From: CAWDZK01 sp963807005
Lineage (GTDB): Bacteria; Actinomycetota; Actinomycetes; JACCUZ01
Reading direction: 5' to 3'
DNA length: 64,000 nucleotides
Assembly: GCA_963807005.1 (NCBI GenBank)
Contig: CAWDZK010000005.1
Coordinates: 310,001 to 374,000, forward strand
Shown: in pieces, positions 1 through 7,110 of the stretch
Layout of the letters: the number at the start of each line of letters is the position of its first letter
Position numbering within the stretch: the stretch's first letter is position 1
The notes under the pieces: generated by a model
Told to the model about the DNA's origin: nothing
What the model saw: only the letters and a program-made list of their open reading frames with translations
Database searches by the model: none
Position numbers and translations under genes: made by a program

Positions 1-9
1 CCCGCGACC

Positions 10-1866
10 CTAGAAGGCGTCCTCCGGCAGCTCCATCAGGCTGTTGTCGACGCTTTCCGCGACGGCCCGCTGGGCGGTGAGCAGCGGCAGCACCTGGTGG
101 GCGAAGAAGGTCGCCGCCGCGACCTTGCCCTGGTAGAACGCTTCGTCCCGGCCGCTGGCGCCCGCCGACAGCGCGCGCAGTGCGACCGCCGCCTGCCGCA
201 GCAGCAACCAGGCGACCACCAGGTCGCCGCAGGCCAGCAGCAGCCGGGTGGTGTTCTGGCCGACCTTGTAGATGTTGGTGACCTCCTCGGCGGAGGCGGT
301 CAGCGAGCCGACCATCGTGCCGACGATGCCCTGCACTGCTTCGAGCGCGGCCGCGAGCAGCTCCCGCTCGACCTGCAGGGTGCCGTTGCCCTCGTCGCCC
401 TTGGCGAACTCCTGGATGTCGGTCATCAGCTTGGTCAGCGCCTGGCCCTTGTCCCGCACGATCTTGCGGAAGAAGAAGTCCATGCCCTGGATCGCCGTGG
501 TGCCCTCGTAGAGGGTGTCGATCTTGGCGTCCCGGATGTACTGCTCGAGCGGGTAGTCCTGCAGGTAGCCGGAGCCACCGAAGGTCTGCAGGGACTGGGA
601 GCCGAGCAGCTCGTAGGACTTCTCCGAGCCGTAGCCCTTCACGATCGGCAGCAGCAGGTCGTTGAGCCGTACGGCGAGGTCGTGCGCTGCCTTGCCCGCC
701 TCGTCCGCCTCCCCTGCGGCGGCCTCGGCCAGCGCCACCTCGTCCTGGATCGAGGCCGTGTACAGCGTCAGGGCGCGCATGCCCTCGGCGTAGGCCTTCT
801 GCGTCATCAGCGACCGGCGGACGTCGGGGTGGTGCGTGATCGTCACGCGCGGGGCGGACTTGTCCGTCATCAGGGTCAGGTCCGGGCCCTGCACGCGGGT
901 CTTCGCGTAGTCCAGCGCGTTGAGGTAGCCGGTGGACAGCGTGGCGATCGCCTTGGTGCCGACCATCATCCGGGCGAACTCGATGATCTTGAACATCTGC
1001 GCGATGCCCTCGTGCACCTCGCCGACCAGCCAGCCGACGGCCGGCCCCTTCTCCCCGAAGGTGAGCTCGCAGGTGGTGGAGGCCTTGAGCCCCATCTTGT
1101 GCTCGACGTTGGTGACGTAGACGCCGTTGCGCTCACCGAGCTCGCCGGTGTCCCAGTCGAAGTGGAACTTGGGGACGATGAACAGCGACAGGCCCTTGGT
1201 GCCGGGACCGGCGCCCTCGGGCCGGGCGAGCACCAGGTGCACGATGTTGTCGCTCATGTCGTGCTCGGCCGAGGTGATGAACCGCTTCACGCCCTCGAGG
1301 TGCCAGGTCCCGTCGGGCTGCGGGGTGGCCTTGGCGCGGCCGGCGCCGACGTCGGAGCCGGCGTCCGGCTCGGTGAGCACCATGGTGGCGCCCCAGCGGC
1401 CCTCGACCATCCGCTCGGCGACCTTGTGCTGCTCGTCGGTGCCGAGCCGGTGCAGGACATGGGCGAAGGCCATGCCCGAGGCGTACATGTGCACCGCCGG
1501 GTTGGAGCCGAGGATCAGCTCGGCGACCGCCCACCGCAGCGACGGCGGGACGACCGTGCCGCCGAGCTCTTCGGGCAGGTCCATCCGCCACCACTCGGCG
1601 TCCATGTAGGCCTGGTAGCTCTTCGCGAACTCCTCGGGCATCGTCACCGTGTGCGTGGCCGGGTCGAACACCGGCGGGGTGCGGTCGGAGGAGAGCAGCG
1701 ACTCGGCCAGCGGTCCGGAGGCCAGCCGCTCCACCTCGTCGAGGATGCTGCGCGCGGTCTCCTCGTCGACCTCGGCGTACGGGCCGGCGCCGAGCACCTT
1801 CTGCCGGCCCAGCACCTCGAAGAGGGTGAACTCGATGTCGCGCAGGTTGCTCTTGTAGTGGCTCAC
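10..1866 (-). CDS. Acyl-CoA dehydrogenase, long FadE type
   Basis: This is a flavin-dependent acyl-CoA dehydrogenase that introduces the trans-2 double bond in fatty-acid (or related acyl-CoA) beta-oxidation in the cytosol. At 618 residues it is far longer than the ~380-residue short-chain enzymes. It fits the long actinobacterial FadE group, with an extra N-terminal helical segment and a C-terminal extension. Visible signatures are LTEPDAGSDVG near residue 165, the loop GGSGYLQDYPLEQYIRDAKI, and LYEGTTAIQGMDFF near residue 460. The gene stands alone, with its start at 1866 and a duplicated palindromic motif directly upstream (see 1908-1948), so control by a TetR-type lipid regulator is plausible. 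Substrate chain length cannot be read from the sequence. Confidence 0.93.
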   Translation of the reverse strand: MSHYKSNLRDIEFTLFEVLGRQKVLGAGPYAEVDEETARSILDEVERLASGPLAESLLSSDRTPPVFDPATHTVTMPEEFAKSYQAYMDAEWWRMDLPEELGGTVVPPSLRWAVAELILGSNPAVHMYASGMAFAHVLHRLGTDEQHKVAERMVEGRWGATMVLTEPDAGSDVGAGRAKATPQPDGTWHLEGVKRFITSAEHDMSDNIVHLVLARPEGAGPGTKGLSLFIVPKFHFDWDTGELGERNGVYVTNVEHKMGLKASTTCELTFGEKGPAVGWLVGEVHEGIAQMFKIIEFARMMVGTKAIATLSTGYLNALDYAKTRVQGPDLTLMTDKSAPRVTITHHPDVRRSLMTQKAYAEGMRALTLYTASIQDEVALAEAAAGEADEAGKAAHDLAVRLNDLLLPIVKGYGSEKSYELLGSQSLQTFGGSGYLQDYPLEQYIRDAKIDTLYEGTTAIQGMDFFFRKIVRDKGQALTKLMTDIQEFAKGDEGNGTLQVERELLAAALEAVQGIVGTMVGSLTASAEEVTNIYKVGQNTTRLLLACGDLVVAWLLLRQAAVALRALSAGASGRDEAFYQGKVAAATFFAHQVLPLLTAQRAVAESVDNSLMELPEDAF

Positions 1867-1907
1867 GGGGCGACGTCCTTCCGTACGACGTGACCGGACG
1901 ACTCGGT

Positions 1908-1948
1908 GCTACCGGTCAGTAACATCCATGGTGCTACTCGTGAGTAAC
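1908..1948. promoter_or_regulatory. Two tandem imperfect palindromes upstream of the acyl-CoA dehydrogenase
   Basis: The 16-bp sequence GCTAC-N5-AGTAAC occurs at 1908-1923 and again at 1933-1948, with identical outer bases and a different 5-nt centre. Each copy is a near palindrome; the second holds a perfect TACTC-GT-GAGTA core at 1935-1946. The copies start 25 bp apart and lie 42-82 bp upstream of the minus-strand start codon. The layout suggests an operator for a dimeric repressor. The regulator is not in the window, and assignment to a fatty-acid regulator is inference. Confidence 0.5.
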
Positions 1949-2101
1949 TTTGGCAAGCGGTTCGGCCCGAAAGTCCCGTTACGGCGCCTGCCGCGTGCCT
2001 CCGCGGCAACGTCCGCCGCCGCTGGACGCTCGTGCGGCGCACGATCGGTGCCGGCGCGAGGGCTCGGGCGGGCGGCGCGACCGCGCGGGTACCGTGCGGG
2101 G

Positions 2102-2716
2102 ATGGCGGAGAGCGCGTCGCGGCACTGGGACGAGGTCTACGAACGCACCAGGGGACGCGGCGTCAGCTGGTTCCAGGCCCGGCCGGAGACCTCGCTGCGC
2201 TTGATCGGGTCGGCTGCCGGACCGTCGTCGTCGGTGATCGACGTGGGCGGCGGCGCCTCCTCACTCGCGGCGGAGCTGCTCGACGGCGGCTGGACCAACG
2301 TGACCGTCCTGGACGTGTCCGCGGCCGCGCTGGCGCTGGTCCGGGCGAGCATGGCCGACCGCCGGCCGCCAGCCACGCTGCTGGTCGCGGACCTGCTGTC
2401 CTGGCAGCCGGACCGGCGGTACGGCGTCTGGCACGACCGGGCGGTGTTCCACTTCCTCACGACGGCAGCCGACCGGGACCGCTACCGCGCTCTCGTCGCC
2501 GCGGCCGTCGAGCCGGGAGGTGTCCTGGTGCTCGGCACGTTCGCTGCCGACGGTCCCACCGGCTGCTCCGGGCTGCCCACCGCCCGGTACGCGGCGGACG
2601 AGCTGGCGGCGGAACTCGGCCCGGGCTTCGAGGTCGTGCACACCGAGCGCGAGGAGCACCACACCCCTGCCGGCGCGGCACAGCCGTTCACCTGGCTGGT
2701 GCTGCGCCGGACCTGA
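2102..2716 (+). CDS. Class I SAM-dependent methyltransferase
   Basis: A 204-residue Rossmann-fold methyltransferase. The N-terminus has an HWDEVYERTRGRGVSWFQ segment typical of a group of small actinobacterial and proteobacterial methyltransferases. The SAM-binding glycine-rich loop is VIDVGGGAS near residue 44, followed by an acidic strand end (VTVLDVSAAAL) and VADLLSW. The frame is open further upstream, but the ATG at 2102 is chosen because homology-like sequence begins there and the upstream segment is low-complexity and Arg-rich. It diverges from the acyl-CoA dehydrogenase. The substrate is unknown. Confidence 0.85.
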   Translation: MAESASRHWDEVYERTRGRGVSWFQARPETSLRLIGSAAGPSSSVIDVGGGASSLAAELLDGGWTNVTVLDVSAAALALVRASMADRRPPATLLVADLLSWQPDRRYGVWHDRAVFHFLTTAADRDRYRALVAAAVEPGGVLVLGTFAADGPTGCSGLPTARYAADELAAELGPGFEVVHTEREEHHTPAGAAQPFTWLVLRRT

Positions 2717-2802
2717 CGACCGTGACGACGGCCGACTCGAACGCTGGCAGGAACGGCTGACAGGACGGTCGGCCCGGCGTACCGTCCGCGCAGGAGGCTG
2801 CC

Positions 2803-3243
2803 ATGGCCGAGGTCGCTCGGGGATCCCGGATCGACGCGCTGCTGGCCGAGGCGCGCGCCGGCCTCGACCGGGTGCAGCCGGGGGACCTCGCCGCCGAGAT
2901 GGCCGCGGGTGCCCTCGTCGTCGACACCCGCCCGGTGGACCAGCGCCGTCGGGACGGCGACCTGCCCGGAGCCCTGGTCATCGACCGCAACGTCCTCGAG
3001 TGGCGGCTGGACCCGACCAGCCCGCACCGGATCCCCGAGGCGTCGGACCCCGACCGCCGGGTCGTCGTGGTGTGCAACCAGGGCTTCAGCTCCAGCCTGG
3101 CCGCGGCCACCCTCCGGCAGCTGGGACTGCACCGGGCCACCGACCTGGCAGGTGGCTACCAGGCCTGGCTGGGCAGCGTCCCCGGCCAGCGCCGGCCCGC
3201 CGCTGCCGACGCGCGGCCGGCCGCGGCGAGCGACGACGCCTGA
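2803..3243 (+). CDS. Rhodanese-like sulfurtransferase
   Basis: A 146-residue single-domain rhodanese. The active-site loop CNQGFSSS places the catalytic cysteine at about residue 91, where a persulfide would form. The fold landmarks VVDTRPVDQR and DLAGGYQAWLG are present. An AGGAGG Shine-Dalgarno precedes the ATG at good spacing. The last ~20 residues are Ala/Pro-rich. It may donate sulfur or take part in thiol or cyanide chemistry; neighbours do not specify the acceptor. Confidence 0.9.
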   Translation: MAEVARGSRIDALLAEARAGLDRVQPGDLAAEMAAGALVVDTRPVDQRRRDGDLPGALVIDRNVLEWRLDPTSPHRIPEASDPDRRVVVVCNQGFSSSLAAATLRQLGLHRATDLAGGYQAWLGSVPGQRRPAAADARPAAASDDA

Positions 3244-3282
3244 GGCGTCCCGGACTCCAGCCGCTCGCCGACCGGTCCCGGC

Positions 3283-4215
3283 TCAGGCGTGGGTGGGGTG
3301 CTCGTGGTCGCCGTGGCCGGCGGCCTCGAGCTGGAAGGTGGAGTGCTCCACCGAGATCCCGTGGTGGGAGGCGACGCACCGCTGCAGCTCGTCGAGCAGC
3401 CGGGCGGCGTGCCCGTCGTGGAAGCAGCCGTCGTCGATGACGACGTGGGCGCTCAGCACCGGCAGGTCGGAGGCGACCTGGGAGGCGTGCAGGTCGTGCA
3501 CTTCGCGGACGTGCGGGAGCTCGAGGATGTGGGCGCGGACGTCGTCGAGGTCCAGCCCCTTGGGGGTGGTCTCGAGCAGCACGTCGACGGTCTCGCGCAG
3601 CAGCCGCCAGGTGCGCGGCAGGATGAGTGCTCCGATGAGCAGCGACGCGACGCCGTCGGCGCGCTGCCAGTCGAACAGCGCGATGCACCCGGCGGCGACG
3701 AGGACTGCTGCGGAGCCGAGGGCGTCGTTGACGACCTCGAGGAACGCCGCGCGCATGTTGAGGTTCGCCCGGCGCTCGTTCGCCAGAACCGCGATGGCGG
3801 CGGCGTTGCCGACCAGGCCCACGGCGCCGAAGACCAGCATCGCGGTCGATGCCACCTCGGGCGGGTCCAGCAGCCGGCGCACAGCCTCGACGAGAACGAA
3901 CACCCCGACGGCCAGCAGGACCGCGGCCTGCGCGGCCGCGGCGAGGACCTCCGCCCGCCGGTAGCCCCAGGTGCGCTGCGGTGTCGCCGGTCGCTGCGCG
4001 AGGACGGCGGCGATGAGCGCCAGGGTGAGGCCGGCGACGTCGGTGAGGGCGTGCCCGGCGTCGGCGAGCAGCGCCAGCGAACCCGAGACGGCCGCGCCGA
4101 CCACCTCGACGACCAGTGCGGTCGCGGTGATGCCCAGCACCAGCGCGAGCCTGCGCCGGTGGCCCGCTGCACCGAGGACGACGGGGGAGTGGTGGTGGCC
4201 GTGCGCGCTACCCAT
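3283..4215 (-). CDS. Cation diffusion facilitator (CDF) metal exporter
   Basis: A 310-residue integral membrane antiporter that would export divalent metal (Zn, Cd, Co or similar) in exchange for protons. It starts with a His-rich GHHH segment, then about six transmembrane helices with the signatures LLADAGHALTDVAGL (metal-site Asp/His in helix 2) and LGSAAVLVAAG in helix 5. A cytoplasmic domain with VREVHDLHASQVASD follows, and the end is again His-rich (HGDHEHPTHA), typical of zinc transporters. It lies a few bases downstream of a possible small coupled frame and the CPBP protease on the same strand. Metal specificity is inferred. Confidence 0.92.
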   Translation of the reverse strand: MGSAHGHHHSPVVLGAAGHRRRLALVLGITATALVVEVVGAAVSGSLALLADAGHALTDVAGLTLALIAAVLAQRPATPQRTWGYRRAEVLAAAAQAAVLLAVGVFVLVEAVRRLLDPPEVASTAMLVFGAVGLVGNAAAIAVLANERRANLNMRAAFLEVVNDALGSAAVLVAAGCIALFDWQRADGVASLLIGALILPRTWRLLRETVDVLLETTPKGLDLDDVRAHILELPHVREVHDLHASQVASDLPVLSAHVVIDDGCFHDGHAARLLDELQRCVASHHGISVEHSTFQLEAAGHGDHEHPTHA

Positions 4216-4306
4216 GGGCCGGGAGGGCCCCGGGCGGGAACGTCAGCACGGTGACGACCGTACAGCCGGGGTCGTCCATGCACCGGCGACGTGGCGGCCG
4301 GCTCAT
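4208..4306 (-). CDS. Possible 32-aa coupled small protein
   Basis: A short frame whose ATG overlaps the stop of the upstream CPBP protease gene (ATGA at 4303-4306) and whose stop overlaps the start of the CDF gene by 8 nt. This exactly bridges two minus-strand genes by translational coupling. The 32 residues begin MSRPPRRRCMDDPGC and show no recognisable domain. The coupling geometry is the only evidence; it could be a chance frame. Confidence 0.25.
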   Translation of the reverse strand: MSRPPRRRCMDDPGCTVVTVLTFPPGALPAHG

Positions 4307-5088
4307 GCCGGCAGCCACCCGACCTTGCCGACCAGGGCTGCGTACCCGATGAAGGCGACCGCGTCCATCAGCGTGTGCGCCACGACCAGCGGCCCGAGCC
4401 GCCCCCACCGCCGGTACACCGCGCCGAAGATGAGCCCCATCGCGACGTTGCCGACGAAGCCGCCCAGCCCCTGGTAGAGGTGGTAGCTCCCGCGGAGCAG
4501 CGCGGTGACCCCGAGCGCCGTCCGGTCCCCGATGCCGAGCTGGCGCAGCCGCAGCAGCAGGTACCCGATGAAGATGACCTCCTCGAGCAGCGCGTTCTGC
4601 ACCGACGCGAGCAGCAGCACCGGCACCCGCCACCACACGTCCGGCAGCCCGGAGGCGACCACGGTCAGGTCGACGCCGAGCGCGTGGGTGACCAGGTAGA
4701 GCACCAGTCCGGCGCCGCCCACGCTCGCCGCGAGGAGGGCACCACCCGCGGCATCGCGCCCCGGGCGGGTCCGGTCCAGGCCGATGGCCGACCAGCCCTG
4801 ACCGCCCGTGACCAGCAGGTAGCCGACGAGCAGCACGGGGACGAGACCGAAGCCGAGGCTGAGCAGCTGCAGCGTCAGGTCGAACCAGGGGCGGCCAGGC
4901 GACTTGCTCGCGTTCAGCACAGCCGCCTGGTCGGCGACCGCTCCCGGCTCGGTCACCGACTCCAGCAGGTGCACGGCGGAGAACACCGCCGACCGGCCGA
5001 GCGACAGGCCGAGGACCAGCGCGACCTCGATCCACAGCAGCCGGCGGGAGAGCAGGCGCGGGCGGGCTGCGGTGAGGTCGGTCGACAT
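4303..5088 (-). CDS. CPBP-family intramembrane metalloprotease
   Basis: A 261-residue polytopic membrane protein of the CPBP (Abi/CAAX protease) family. The family's catalytic features are visible: an EE pair in LLEEVIFIGYLLLRL, a middle motif in YHLYQGLGGFVGNVAMGLIFGAVYRR, and a late histidine in VVAHTLMDAVAF. About seven hydrophobic segments are present. The start at 5088 (MSTDLTAARPR) was chosen because sequence upstream in this frame is low complexity and antisense to a short plus-strand gene. Substrates of bacterial members are mostly unknown. Confidence 0.85.
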   Translation of the reverse strand: MSTDLTAARPRLLSRRLLWIEVALVLGLSLGRSAVFSAVHLLESVTEPGAVADQAAVLNASKSPGRPWFDLTLQLLSLGFGLVPVLLVGYLLVTGGQGWSAIGLDRTRPGRDAAGGALLAASVGGAGLVLYLVTHALGVDLTVVASGLPDVWWRVPVLLLASVQNALLEEVIFIGYLLLRLRQLGIGDRTALGVTALLRGSYHLYQGLGGFVGNVAMGLIFGAVYRRWGRLGPLVVAHTLMDAVAFIGYAALVGKVGWLPA

Positions 5089-5211
5089 GCGCCCAGTCTC
5101 GCCCGAGCGGGCGCCGGATGACGGGCCCGCGTACGGCTCCCCACCAGCGCACCGCTGGCTCACGGACCTCCGGGCGTGAATGGCGGCCCGGGCAGTGGGT
5201 AGGCGCACGGC

Positions 5212-5415
5212 ATGAGCCAGAGCGAGTACGAGCACGAGCGAGTGACCCAGCAGAGCGGCGCCCCCGGGGCGCCGGGCCATCACGGCGGCCCGGTACCGAC
5301 GGCCGAGCAGCCCGCCGACGACGCAGCCACCCAGGGCGTGACCGCGGACGAGGTGGATGCGGCCGGCGCCGGTCACCCGAACAAGGTCGAGCCCCGCGCC
5401 GGTCGCGACAGCTAG
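5212..5415 (+). CDS. Small hypothetical protein, 67 aa
   Basis: A short, polar, disordered-looking product (MSQSEYEHERVTQQSG...) rich in Gly, Ala, Pro, Asp and Glu with no membrane segment and no known domain. It has an ATG start and ends before a good bidirectional hairpin at 5448-5468. Composition resembles small stress-type hypothetical proteins of actinobacteria, but no function can be given. Confidence 0.5.
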   Translation: MSQSEYEHERVTQQSGAPGAPGHHGGPVPTAEQPADDAATQGVTADEVDAAGAGHPNKVEPRAGRDS

Positions 5416-5447
5416 GACCGACCGCAGCGTCGCGGGCACACCGGACA

Positions 5448-5468
5448 CCGACCCCGCCGCGGGGTCGG
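5448..5468. terminator. Bidirectional hairpin between convergent genes
   Basis: A perfect 9-bp stem, CCGACCCCG, with a 3-nt loop. It sits between the end of the 67-aa gene (plus strand) and the end of arsR1 (minus strand). There is no strong T-tract, as is common in high-GC actinobacteria. Confidence 0.55.
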
Positions 5469-5487
5469 CGCCGACGCGATCGGTGGC

Positions 5488-5850
5488 TCAGGCCGCGGCT
5501 GAGCCGATCACGGCCGCCAGGGCACCGAGCGAGCCCGGCACCATCCGGTACCAGGCCCAGCGGCCGCGCTTCTCCCGCTCGAGGATGCCGGCGTCGACCA
5601 GCACCTTGAGGTGGTGGCTCACGGTGGGCTGGCTCAGGCCGACCGGCCCGGTGAGGTCGCAGACGCACGACTCTCCCGCGGACAGGACGAGCGAGAGCAG
5701 TCGCAGCCGGGCCGGGTCGGCCAGCGCCTTGAGCCGAGAGGACAGTTCCTCGGCGTCGGCGACGGACAGCGGCGCCTGCGCCAGCGGCGGGCAGCAGAGC
5801 TCGGCCGGCTCGTCGAGCAGCGGCAGCAGCGGGCGGGTGGCGGTGTCCAT
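5488..5850 (-). CDS. arsR: ArsR-family metalloregulator (first copy)
   Basis: A 120-residue winged-helix repressor. The core holds the ArsR signature ESCVCDLTGPVGLSQPTVSH, where the CVC pair is the classical As(III) site in the recognition-helix region. An additional LCCPPL cysteine pair near residue 18 may add ligands. It is transcribed divergently from the arsI operon, and three copies of a 12-bp half-site lie in the shared 87-nt promoter region (5866-5923). Likely role: repress the arsenic operon and itself until As(III) or an organoarsenical binds. Confidence 0.92.
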   Translation of the reverse strand: MDTATRPLLPLLDEPAELCCPPLAQAPLSVADAEELSSRLKALADPARLRLLSLVLSAGESCVCDLTGPVGLSQPTVSHHLKVLVDAGILEREKRGRWAWYRMVPGSLGALAAVIGSAAA

Positions 5851-5865
5851 GACTCGACTGTACGC

Positions 5866-5923
5866 CATCCATTGACAACTGTCGATGGATGAGCCATCCT
5901 CCTCGCATCGACATCCATCGATA
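5866..5923. promoter_or_regulatory. Candidate ArsR operator, three CATCCATYGAYA half-sites
   Basis: The half-site CATCCATYGAYA appears at 5866-5877 (plus), 5881-5892 (minus) and 5912-5923 (plus). The first two form an imperfect 24-bp palindrome at 5867-5890 (20 of 24 positions). The third contains ATCGA-N6-TCGAT at 5907-5922. They lie between the divergent starts of arsR1 (5850) and the small gene at 5938, next to the AAGGAG ribosome site at 5925-5930. Confidence 0.6.
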
Positions 5924-5937
5924 CAAGGAGGTCCCCC

Positions 5938-6150
5938 GTGCTCTCGTCGCACCTTGCCGCCGCCTCGCCGCTCCGGATCGAGGAGCGGCTCCGGGCCGCC
6001 GACCGGGCTCGGCTGGCCCGGGTCGCAACCGGTGGTCGTTCCGGCCGTCCGGCCCGGCTGCTGCTGCCCCCGTGGCTGGCCACCGCGCTGCGCGAGGGCG
6101 TCCGCCGCCGTACCGCCACCACCCCGCGCAGCACCGCGTGCTGTGCCTGA
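5938..6150 (+). CDS. Small hypothetical protein of the arsenic operon, 70 aa
   Basis: First gene of the arsenic operon, with a GTG start preceded by AAGGAG at 8-nt spacing. The product is Arg/Ala-rich and basic, with a short hydrophobic patch (RLLLPPWLATALREG) and the C-terminal tail STACCA, a Cys-Cys pair as in ArsI and the following micropeptide. I recognise no family. Position behind the operator and the ribosome site support real translation; a role in arsenic handling is inferred only from position and the terminal cysteines. Confidence 0.6.
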   Translation: MLSSHLAAASPLRIEERLRAADRARLARVATGGRSGRPARLLLPPWLATALREGVRRRTATTPRSTACCA

Positions 6151-6163
6151 TCTCGGAGGTCCC

Positions 6164-6637
6164 ATGTCCCGCGTCCAGCTCGCCCTGAACGTCGACGACG
6201 TCGACGCAGCGGTCGCCTTCTACTCGCGGCTGTTCGACGCCACACCGGCCAAGCGCCGCCCGGGGTACGCCAACTTCGCTCTCGAGGAGCCGCCGCTCAA
6301 GCTCGTGCTGCTGGAGAACCCGGGGCAGGGTGGCTCGCTGAACCACCTCGGCGTCGAGGTGGGCAGCACCACCGAGGTCGTCGCCGCCACCCGCCGGCTC
6401 GCCGACTCGGGGCTGGCGACCGAGGTCGAGGACGGCACCACCTGCTGCTACGCCTTGCAGGACAAGGTGTGGGTCACCGGCCCCGGCGACGAGCGCTGGG
6501 AGGTCTACACCGTCCTCGCCGACGCGGGCGCCGAGCTCGAGGGCCGGACAGCCGCCGAGCCCGGGTCGGCGCCCGGGGCCGGCGTGGCCGGCGACGGCAC
6601 CTGCTGCGCCGGCGCCACCACCGCGGCCTGCTGCTGA
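6164..6637 (+). CDS. arsI: ArsI-type C-As lyase (VOC fold), cadmium-induced CadI-like
   Basis: A 157-residue vicinal-oxygen-chelate dioxygenase of the ArsI family, which cleaves the C-As bond of methylarsenite or trivalent aromatic arsenicals. Metal ligands expected for the family are visible at Gln5, His61 and Glu113 (WEVYTV). The substrate-binding vicinal cysteines are in TTCCYALQDKVWVTGP (Cys94-Cys95). The segment GYANFALEEPPLKLVLLE is diagnostic. The tail carries two further Cys pairs (GTCCAGATTAACC). The ATG at 6164 has GGAGGT upstream. It is 13 nt from the 70-aa gene and is followed by the Cys-pair micropeptide. Confidence 0.93.
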   Translation: MSRVQLALNVDDVDAAVAFYSRLFDATPAKRRPGYANFALEEPPLKLVLLENPGQGGSLNHLGVEVGSTTEVVAATRRLADSGLATEVEDGTTCCYALQDKVWVTGPGDERWEVYTVLADAGAELEGRTAAEPGSAPGAGVAGDGTCCAGATTAACC

Positions 6638-6670
6638 GCGGCCCTGCGCGCGCGGAAGGAGGTGCCCGTC

Positions 6671-6718
6671 ATGGACGACTGCTGCGTGTCGACCTGCTGC
6701 GAGCCCGGCTGCTGCTGA
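6671..6718 (+). CDS. 15-aa micropeptide of three Cys-Cys pairs
   Basis: A complete tiny frame encoding MDDCCVSTCCEPGCC and a TGA stop. A canonical AAGGAGGT lies at 6656-6663, seven bases before the ATG. That is the best Shine-Dalgarno of the whole operon, so translation is likely. Six of 15 residues are cysteines in three adjacent pairs, spaced like a thiolate cluster. It lies between arsI and arsR2. A role in binding trivalent arsenic or another soft metal, as chelator, carrier or sensor leader, is inference; I know no named family. Confidence 0.6.
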   Translation: MDDCCVSTCCEPGCC

Positions 6719-6747
6719 GCCGGCGTTCACCTGCTGTTGGCTTGACC

Positions 6748-6765
6748 CACCAGCGGCGGCTGGTG
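6748..6765. promoter_or_regulatory. Perfect inverted repeat upstream of arsR2
   Basis: CACCAGC-GGCG-GCTGGTG, an exact 7-bp inverted repeat, ends 12 bp before the arsR2 start and follows a TTGACC (6742-6747) that could act as a -35 element. It differs from the half-sites upstream of arsR1, so it may be an autoregulatory operator for ArsR2, or an RNA hairpin ending the arsI-micropeptide transcript. Confidence 0.4.
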
Positions 6766-6777
6766 TCTGCTCCGTGC

Positions 6778-7110
6778 ATGACATCAGCCGCCGCTGGTAC
6801 GACACCGGCGACCCCGGCGCCGGCGGGGGAGGTCCTGCGGGCCGTCGCCGACCCGGTCCGGCTGCGCATCCTCGAGCTGCTCGGCGGCCAGGCGCTCTGC
6901 GTCTGCCACCTGCAGCACGAGCTCGACCTGGGCCAGACGCTGGTCTCCCACCACCTCCGGACGCTGCGCCGTGCCGGTCTGGTCGAGACCGAGCCGGCCG
7001 GCCGGTTCGTGTACTACCGGCTCCGGCCGGGCGCCCTCGACCCGGTGCACCACCTGGTCGCCGAGCTCGCCGATGCGTCCCGTCGCGTCCCGGACCGTCG
7101 CCCGTGCTGA
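6778..7110 (+). CDS. arsR: ArsR-family metalloregulator (second copy)
   Basis: A 110-residue winged-helix repressor with the signature ALCVCHLQHELDLGQTLVSH: a CVC metal site followed by the recognition helix. It is paralogous but not identical to ArsR1 and lacks the N-terminal CCPP pair. The ATG at 6778 is used; an overlapping GTG at 6774 is in another frame. The gene overlaps the following channel gene by 7 nt, so it heads an arsR2-channel-arsC set. Confidence 0.9.
   Translation: MTSAAAGTTPATPAPAGEVLRAVADPVRLRILELLGGQALCVCHLQHELDLGQTLVSHHLRTLRRAGLVETEPAGRFVYYRLRPGALDPVHHLVAELADASRRVPDRRPC

Noticed and set aside
97..1893. Very long open frames antisense to the acyl-CoA dehydrogenase and many other genes
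   Set aside because: They are high-GC shadow frames: Arg/Gly/His-rich, with no domain, and the opposite strand encodes a clear enzyme.
1928..2101. N-terminal extension of the methyltransferase
   Set aside because: It would overlap the duplicated operator and is Arg/Ala-rich without domain character.
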